The position numbers were made by a program, and so were the translations under genes. Positions 57,801-64,000 of a stretch of 64,000 bases of DNA are shown piece after piece (position 1 is the first letter of the stretch; the number at the start of each line of letters is the position of its first letter). The DNA comes from Bolinopsis microptera. Lineage: Eukaryota; Ctenophora; Tentaculata; Lobata; Bolinopsidae. A model generated the notes under the pieces. It searched no databases and had not been told where the DNA came from. It saw only the letters and a list, made by a program, of their open reading frames with translations. The stretch is taken from contig NC_087081.1 in the NCBI RefSeq assembly GCF_026151205.1, positions 12,668,340-12,732,339 of the forward strand, written 5' to 3'.

Positions 57801-60800
57801 TTCTGACTTTAATTATAATTAGTTTAAACTAATATTAGTCACTCCAATATTACTATTAGCTAATATAAGTCGTATCTAATATTAACCATGACTATTATTA
57901 TTCATAACTAATATTAACTATGACTATTATAAGTCATAACTAATGTAAAACATATCTAATATTAGTCATATATCTATTATAACACCTACATCTTACACTA
58001 TTGATCTGTTGTATAACCGTCTCATTAAGTCGATAATGTTGATTTAATGAGCTACACGCACAGGGAGGCGGAGGGGGACTTGAATCTCCTGATTTCATGA
58101 TAATAAAACTAATCGAGAATAATGATTCTAGATCTTAACTGAAATCAATTTTTCGTGAAGACTGTAGAAGATTTAATATTGGTAACACACACACACACAC
58201 ACACACCACTAGTTCTAATGGGCCAACCAAAATGTGTTAATCTAACAATAACAACTAACGACCCCTCTGTTAATTACACCCCTTTACACACCCCTCTTAT
58301 TGTACCGCTACCCGCTAAATGTGGGGTTATTCTACTAACCTCCTAATTTACTAAGTGAGAAAATCCTATGTTGATTTGGCTTTAACGCAGGCCCTGTGTG
58401 TGCTGTATATATATCCAGATCAGGCAATTGTTGTGGAATGTAAGGATTAATGTCAGGGTTTTATTACGAAAACATTTACTCTGTTACTTTCTGTTATATT
58501 CTTATTTTCTCCAAGAGATCTGGTAATTATGGGACCTTTTGTGCCTTTTTGTATACTTTTATAACACTTCCATTACATATCTTTAGAGTTTGACTCAACT
58601 TTCTATAGTAACATAGACAAGTAGCTTGCGAACCCTGATGCGGGACAGGGATATATGGAGGGGGTTATCTGGCGTAGATCGGACTTAGCTCCGACATAGT
58701 AGTATGTAGTAGTAGTAGTCCATTACATATTCTCCACTAACCATTTACTTTCATGCCCTTTACTTTCGAAATAACGATTCCAAAATATCTCTTTAGCATT
58801 CGAATTATAGATTTTCAAACAATATCCATTACTTATAAAATATTCATCTCTAAACGATCTTCATAAGTCATGGAATGTAAATATGCCAACAATCTCCATA
58901 ACTTTTGAAATGAAGACTTCCAAACAATCTCTAGTACTTTTGAAATGTACATGTTAAAAATATCTCCATTACTTTTGAAGTGTACATTGCAAACAATTTC
59001 TATAACTTTTGGAATGTTCTTACATTCCACAATACTATGTTCTACTTTTGTATATATCCAAACAATGTACACTACTTTTGAAGTATACATTTGCACACAC
59101 AACTCACACACTTACGTTTCAGGCTAGTACCGGTAATGCCCTTGTTTCACATTCCACAAATTCCTACCCCACCACGCCATACCACCCCACCTCGCCACAC
59201 CCCGCCCAACAAACTGACGGAGAAGTTTACACGTTTAGCCAGAAAACACTTAAAATTGGCGGGAAATTCACAGGAGAACACTCCTCCTGCGAGAAAGAGA
59301 AATATTTCACTCGACTCTCACAACGACATATCACCTGATTCATTATCACGGTAATTCTACAAATATCCTGATTCTAAATAGTTTTAGGAGTGATCGTGAC
59401 TGTGATCAAGAGATTGCTTCTATTTCTTTTTGTCATCTCAAATAGGCGGTCAGTATATATTCCGTGATAAAATGTGGTGTGTTTGCAAAGCTAGGGTGTT
59501 CAATACAGCCTCTCTTATCATCTCTATTTTCAATGGAAGTGCAGGGTGAGTAATTAACATGATATTGTAGGAGTATTAAGAATATTTGTAGTAATAATAT
59601 TCCCGGCACATATCACGAGCTGGCTTGATCAGCCAATGTAGATATCCTCGTGACAAGACAGCCTCAGTGGAGCGGCACAACACGTGTGTGTAACACGGTT
59701 ACACGTGACTCGCTCTCATGTGACTGTCACGTGGTTTGGCCGGCCAATCAACGCGCTGGAATCACGTGTATGGAGGCGGTCACGTGGGCGCACGCACGTG
59801 GGTTGCTACACAACGGCTCTGTCTCATTAGTCGCGTGCACGTGACGTGTCTGGTTAGCGTCACGTGACAAAGATAGCAGAGCACCGATTGGTTGGCACCG
59901 GACCATCTTGTATTCTATTGGCCGGCTCACCCTCACTGATGGCAGAGCACAAGGAAAGTAATTATACCTATCGTATTATGTGTGCGGCTCATGTGCCCCC
60001 CACCTGCCAGGCTAGGTAACCAATCACAGCACAGCTCAGCTGCTGTCCTCCAATCACAGCGCGTCTCCAACGCAGCTGAATGCCTGACATTAGTGTGCTG
60101 GCCTCCTGACAAAAGCTAACCAATCAGAGCTCAGTATTCAGGCACGTGACCTAGCAGCAACCAATCAGATGTCAGCTCTGTGACTCCCACATGTAGCGCT
60201 TAGTAATTAATAAGATGGGAGATCTACTAGTGAGATGTTGGCTAGAAGTAACTGGGTTTAACGTACCAGTAAGTGCGCTGCAGTTCTAGTATATCCCCTG
60301 TACAACCCCTATTCAACGTAACGAAACAGTCAACTTCACGTCTTTTTCCTGATTGTCGTTAAGCTTTGGAGAAAAAGGAAAATATTTTGAGTAATGTGAT
60401 GATGTGCTTGCAGTGAAAAGTTAATGCGCACGCAAATAATTATCTTAATTCCATCATGAATATTCCGCTGTCCGACATCATTCGTCCAAAACATAATCAT
60501 TTAAAACAATCACTCGTGCTTACGAATGAAATTTAGGGAGGTGGAAGAGTAGCGGTAATGCAGTGAGTGCTCTGTGCTAGGCTTGTCTTATCCATTCTTA
60601 CTCATTTTACTGCCCTTTTTAAGGTTCATTCGTTAAAACACGTGACAGTTTCACCAACAAGTCCCTATATAAATTGCTATGTTTTGTATTGGGGAATGTA
60701 TGGTCATGTCGCAGTGCAGATAACATAACTTTCTCTGAAACGAATCACTCGCACACTGCACACTCATGATATACACTCATGATATACACTCATGAGTACT

Positions 60801-63308
60801 CAGTACACGCTTTATGCTTACCCACAACTTAACAGTCGACCCTGTTACACTACAGCTGTGCTTGCTAAGCGACCTAATCTTAAAAACAGCTGTTTGATTG
60901 TCTACTGGTATTGTTAGGGGGGGGGGGGCCGGGGGGGGCCGGGGGGGGGGGGCTTGTTAAGTATTAGGGTGTTATTTTGGCACCTTTAAGTGACGTCTTT
61001 ATCGTGTAAGAGAATTATATGAGATAAATGAAAACAACTTAGGACCAGTATGTAGAGCAATGTTCTATGATCTTGCTCTTCAATACAAAATTACCCGCAG
61101 AATTATAGAGTGGGATGATGCAACAATTTGGACTGGTTGAATCTGGGGAAGCTAGTTCCCATTATATTATAAATGTTGTTTTACATATATAATATGTTTA
61201 AAAACAGGTTCCATTGCGCTCTACCATGTAGACACTCCATGCAAATTGTCTTGCCGTGAAAACATAAGTCAAAGGAAAATCTCTGATTTTAAAGTTCATA
61301 TTGCACATCCGGACTTGAGAGTATTTTGTGTGCAGTGTGCGATTATGTAGGACAAGTATGTGATGTAGGACAAGTATATGATGTAGGACAAGTATGTGAT
61401 GTAGGACAAATATATGTGATTATGTAGGACAAGTATATGTGATTATGTAGGACAAGTATATGTGATTATGTAGGACAAGTATATGTGATCATGTAGGACA
61501 AGTATATCTGATTATGTAGAACAAGTATATGTGATCGTGTAGGACAAGTATATGTGATCATGTAGGACAAGTATATCTGATTATGTAGGACAAGTATATG
61601 TGATTATGTAGGACAAGTATGTAAAACCTTAGTTCGTTCTGATCTGTAATTAAATATTTTCGTATTACAGGGACACGCCCCTCGCTGCTCAGAGAACAGA
61701 AAGGGAGGAGAAACGGAGACAAACCCACAACGAAGGTGAGAATTAACTACATCAAATGTTATTGGGAATGTGATGTAATGTTATACCTAATAATATATAC
61801 GCAATTATTACCTATTTAATTCGCATTTTTGACACCACTTGGGGTACCAAATTTTGGGCTCTAAAACTCCTATTTCTTGGCCAATTTTTTATTTTTTCAT
61901 GCTGATTTGGAGGCCATTGAAGCATTTGACCCAGTCAAAAAAGTTTCAGTTGTATATCTTTTACGGTTTTTGCAGAAATTCGCGTTAAAGTTGATGCCGT
62001 GGTGTCAGTAAAATGGCACAGATAAATATATATATATATCGTCTCGCTTTATATATAGTAAGATGTTATGTGGTACATACCTGGTATTCAATAATCAATA
62101 CAAACAACAAATAGAACACAAGGAAATATTCTGACTCAAAATCCTTACATTTAATTCTCACATTCCCATTATCACAGTGGAAAGAAGACGACGAGATAAG
62201 ATCAACAGCTGGATCCACAAATTAGCTAAGATGGTACCTAACTGTAAGGACGAGCTGGGTACCAAGCACGGTGGACAAATGAGGGAGCAGGTCACATTGA
62301 AGGTACTTTCTCTTTCGGTAATTCACTTTCTCTTTCGGTAATTCACTTTATCTTTCGGTAATTCAGACTTTTAACAAACGTTTATTAGTATTGTTGATAA
62401 GATATTTGAAATATCATCTTAAATTTAGGGAAATGTTGCGCGTTACAACAAACAAATCTCATTTGAAAGTAATCGTAGCTCCCGGTCAGTGTGGAAAGTT
62501 TTAAAATATTACATCGGTCACCCAAAGTATATTACAGGTGGAAAAATATAACATACAATTTGTTTTCATAAAATTTGTTTTCAGAGTAAAGGTGGAATTC
62601 TGCAGAAAACGGTGAACTTCATCCAAGAGCTGCAGATAGCCCACTCGCAGGTAACTACTATCTATGATATTAGGTGCTTTTTCGAGCAACCACTCTCTGG
62701 GTTACTCTGATTTTATTTTAAGTGTTATTTAACTATTTATAACTTGAAATCTCTGCTTGTTTTTTTTTCTGGTTGTTTATTATGAAGTTTCATCTCGCAA
62801 TTTCATTATTCCTTTTGAGAGGTTGACTAGGTAAGTGAATAAAACATGACATGAAATTCTCTTGTTCTCCTTTTCTGGTAGACTAGTAATACTGAATGAT
62901 ATGCTTTATGTTAATATTGTGGTTTGTCGTTGTACATAGTTTATTGTATGCAATGCAAGCAGTATTTTCTTAGAACACAAGTTTTAAGCGCAAACTCTTC
63001 GGAACCTTATTTGGAGTTCTAACCTTTTCTTGGAAATTATCTGTAAGTTCTGAGAAATATCATTAAAACTCCTCATGTGACAGTTCAGGGAAAGCAAGGG
63101 AATCAAGAAACTGCGATTATCTGAAATGTTTTCCTTTTCTTTATTTTGATGTAAATGCTCACTTTCTCAGGTCGTAGAAAGATTACAGGAACAAAATCAG
63201 GTACTTGGAGAAATGGCCAAGGTCAGAGAGAATTTGAAACGCGTTGAGCAGGAAAACTTGCTTCTAAGGAGTCAGCTACAGAGTCACGGCTTCGAACCAA
63301 TCGACTAT
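54807..63308 (+). CDS. USF1: USF-type bHLH-leucine-zipper transcription factor
   Basis: Upstream stimulatory factors are nuclear dimers that bind CACGTG. Exons: 54807-55191 (1a) or 55920-55998 (1b), 56233-56313, 56562-56724, optional 59123-59350, 61671-61735, 62178-62302, 62585-62650, 63171-63308. All phases agree. The USF-specific region reads GGQFYVMIPQSPVDVNHQKI then APRAHG. The basic region and helix 1 read REEKRRQTHNEVERRRRDKI and NSWIHKLAKMVPNC, with the His-Glu-Arg contacts of class B factors. Helix 2 reads SKGGILQKTVNFIQELQ. The zipper (VVERLQEQNQVLGEMA, then ENLLLRSQLQSHGFEPIDY) matches the family end. The loop is longer than in vertebrate USF (KDELGTKHGGQMREQVTLK). The final exon either splices at 63309 to an exon beyond those seen or reads through to TAG at 63390-63392. 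Invertebrates usually have one USF, so USF1 versus USF2 is not distinguishable. Confidence 0.92.
55474..55596. promoter_or_regulatory. Cluster of five CACGTG E-boxes before USF exon 1b
   Basis: CACGTG at 55474, 55505, 55537, 55569 and 55591: five in 123 bp, at intervals of 31, 32, 32 and 22 bp. The cluster lies between the two alternative first exons, where a promoter for exon 1b is expected. The last site forms GTCACGTGAC. Confidence 0.6.
55920..55998 (+). CDS. USF alternative first exon 1b
   Basis: This reads MNLMYTNQNQQQQQQSQKPH then IQEKFN and ends at a GTACGT donor in phase 1, the same phase as exon 1a (54807-55191). Upstream an in-frame TAA blocks its use as an internal exon, so it is best explained as a second transcription start, with a short Gln-rich N-terminus replacing the 128-residue one. 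Confidence 0.65.
56725..58740. other. First part of the USF intron before the cassette exon
   Basis: Non-coding and AT-rich. It includes TAATATTA-type repeats at 57800-57980 and a (CA)n run at 58186-58205. No gene is supported. Confidence 0.6.
58740..59095. repeat. Degenerate ~30-40-bp tandem repeat
   Basis: Diverged units such as CAAACAATCTC-(C/T)AT-ACTTTTGAAATG repeat up to the acceptor of the USF cassette exon at 59123. The fit is loose, so this is an old array. Confidence 0.6.
59123..59350 (+). CDS. USF in-frame cassette exon (76 codons)
   Basis: The exon has phase 2 at both ends and a length of 228 nt, so it can be included or skipped without changing frame. It reads LVPVMPLFHIPQIPTPPRHT then PPRHTPPNKLTEKFTRLARK, RKRNISLDSHNDISPDSLSR. 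It lies between the USF-specific region and the basic region. It is Pro-rich, then basic, with Ser-Pro and RxxS-type phosphorylation-like sites. Vertebrate USF proteins that I know have no counterpart here. Confidence 0.65.
59681..59866. promoter_or_regulatory. Cluster of eight CACGTG E-boxes with CCAAT boxes
   Basis: CACGTG at 59681, 59702, 59728, 59763, 59781, 59795, 59838 and 59861. CCAAT/ATTGG boxes with AATCA context lie at about 59746, 59887 and 59917 and again at 60020-60170 (AACCAATCA type). Further E-boxes follow at 60143 and 60639. The stretch is also more GC-rich than its surroundings. It looks like an enhancer or internal promoter upstream of the bHLH-coding exons. Confidence 0.55.
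60915..60953. repeat. Near-pure G tract with two CC interruptions
   Basis: Three runs of 8-12 G separated by CC form a strong G-quadruplex candidate in a USF intron. Confidence 0.85.
61340..61622. repeat. ~23-bp minisatellite before USF exon 5
   Basis: A dozen units of the form ATGTAGGACAAGTATATGTG-ATT end about 48 bp before the acceptor at 61670. Three of the first units are shorter (about 17-19 bp). Confidence 0.9.
62303..62364. repeat. ~21-bp triplicate straight after the USF exon 6 donor
   Basis: TTTCTCTTTCGGTAATTCAC is repeated three times beginning within 10 nt of the donor at 62303. Each copy holds a GGTAAT donor-like site. Confidence 0.85.
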
Positions 63309-63392
63309 GTAAGTTTTCAGTTTTACGATTCTCTTTCATTTTATAACAAAGTTCTATATTCACATATACCGACGACTGAGCAACCTTTTTAG

Positions 63393-64000
63393 GTTACCCT
63401 TTGTTATCAAGTTTGTGTACCCTTTCCTGTCACTGCTGTGATCTCTGGAGTATTAACTTGACAAAACTCACGTGTTTGAGACTAGAACACATGGACACAC
63501 CTGTCACGTGCGTACTTTCTGTGAGGCAGCGCAGCCGCGGTTATTATATAGATGTACTGACTACATTTTGTCAGTATTCTTGAATGCGCGCGGCGGTACA
63601 GCACAATTTTGCATAACTGCAGAAATGTTTACAATTCCTCTTGATTCTTCACTAAGAGCTCCAACGGCTGATCTAAGGGGTTGGAGTTTGGACTATATAC
63701 TACACTGCCTAACTACCGTAATTCTTTGGGTGTTAGTGATTAGGTGCTGGGTACAGCGGCGTTATGCGGTTTCATTCTGAAGCAGAGCGTACTAGTGACT
63801 GGAAGGGAAACATTTTGCTCTGAAAACCTGCGAACTGCGAAGACTTTACATATCTTCCTTTCTCTATAATGTTCTTTGGCATGTTGGTCACTACATACAA
63901 TTAGAGGCACTAAACAAAGTGTAATACGCCTGTTTAGTATAGTCTCGGAATTGCAGCACTTCCTTGCCCTACCCTTTCCCTTCATCATACTGACAGCACA
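63393..64000. other. Downstream of the last visible USF exon, nothing recognised
   Basis: Short open frames on both strands (up to 102 codons at 63472-63780) have no family features. CACGTG occurs near 63470 and 63508. The 3' end of the USF transcript may lie here or beyond the window. Confidence 0.4.

Overview
This window is intron-rich, AT-rich metazoan DNA. It has split genes with GT-AG introns, non-LTR retroelement and DNA-transposon debris, a long satellite and TTAGGG repeats. Protein similarity and the repeat content fit an invertebrate, possibly a cnidarian, but the sequence alone does not fix the species. No bacterial operons, CRISPR arrays or phage genes are visible.

Layout: (1) 1-5966 (+) holds the 3' three-quarters of the PP2A scaffold subunit A gene (13 exons in the window). 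One intron carries an 11-bp minisatellite interrupted by a G/C-capped inverted-repeat element. (2) 7226-17160 is a satellite of about 27 copies of a ~366-bp monomer, each built from two related ~180-bp halves. (3) 18154-20425 (+) is an unrecognised cysteine-rich/lysine-rich gene. (4) 21215-21464 plus 40231-40768 (+) may be one unrecognised 172-aa gene with a ~19-kb intron. (5) 22560-38000 is a repeat sink: two minisatellites, GIY-YIG/Penelope-like and LINE remnants, and a 2.3-kb foldback-like element (34158-36496) with a 9-bp target duplication, filled with (GGGTCA)n and (TTAGGG)n. (6) 52868-41918 (-) is a complete MFSD8/CLN7-type lysosomal MFS transporter in 14 exons, with two alternative last exons. 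(7) 54094-53771 (-) is a small coiled-coil ORF. (8) 54807-63308 (+) is a USF-type bHLH-zipper transcription factor with two alternative first exons, an in-frame 228-nt cassette exon, and intronic clusters of CACGTG, the motif its own DNA-binding region is predicted to recognise.

The most unusual signal lies in the MFSD8 gene. Two minisatellites and one 119-bp triplication are each built from a real exon edge together with its splice site: a 41-bp unit containing the exon 4 acceptor, a 35-bp unit containing the exon 5 donor, and a 119-bp unit containing nearly all of exon 6 plus its donor. The gene therefore carries about 22 copies of one acceptor and about 25 copies of one donor. Smaller arrays hug exon edges in the PP2A and USF genes too. 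The second most unusual structure is the telomere-like DNA inside the element with target duplication.

The genes appear functionally independent. A possible link is the E-box: USF-type factors and CLEAR-binding factors recognise CACGTG, and CACGTG clusters lie in the USF gene, the PP2A 3' UTR and the MFSD8 3' end. This link is inference.
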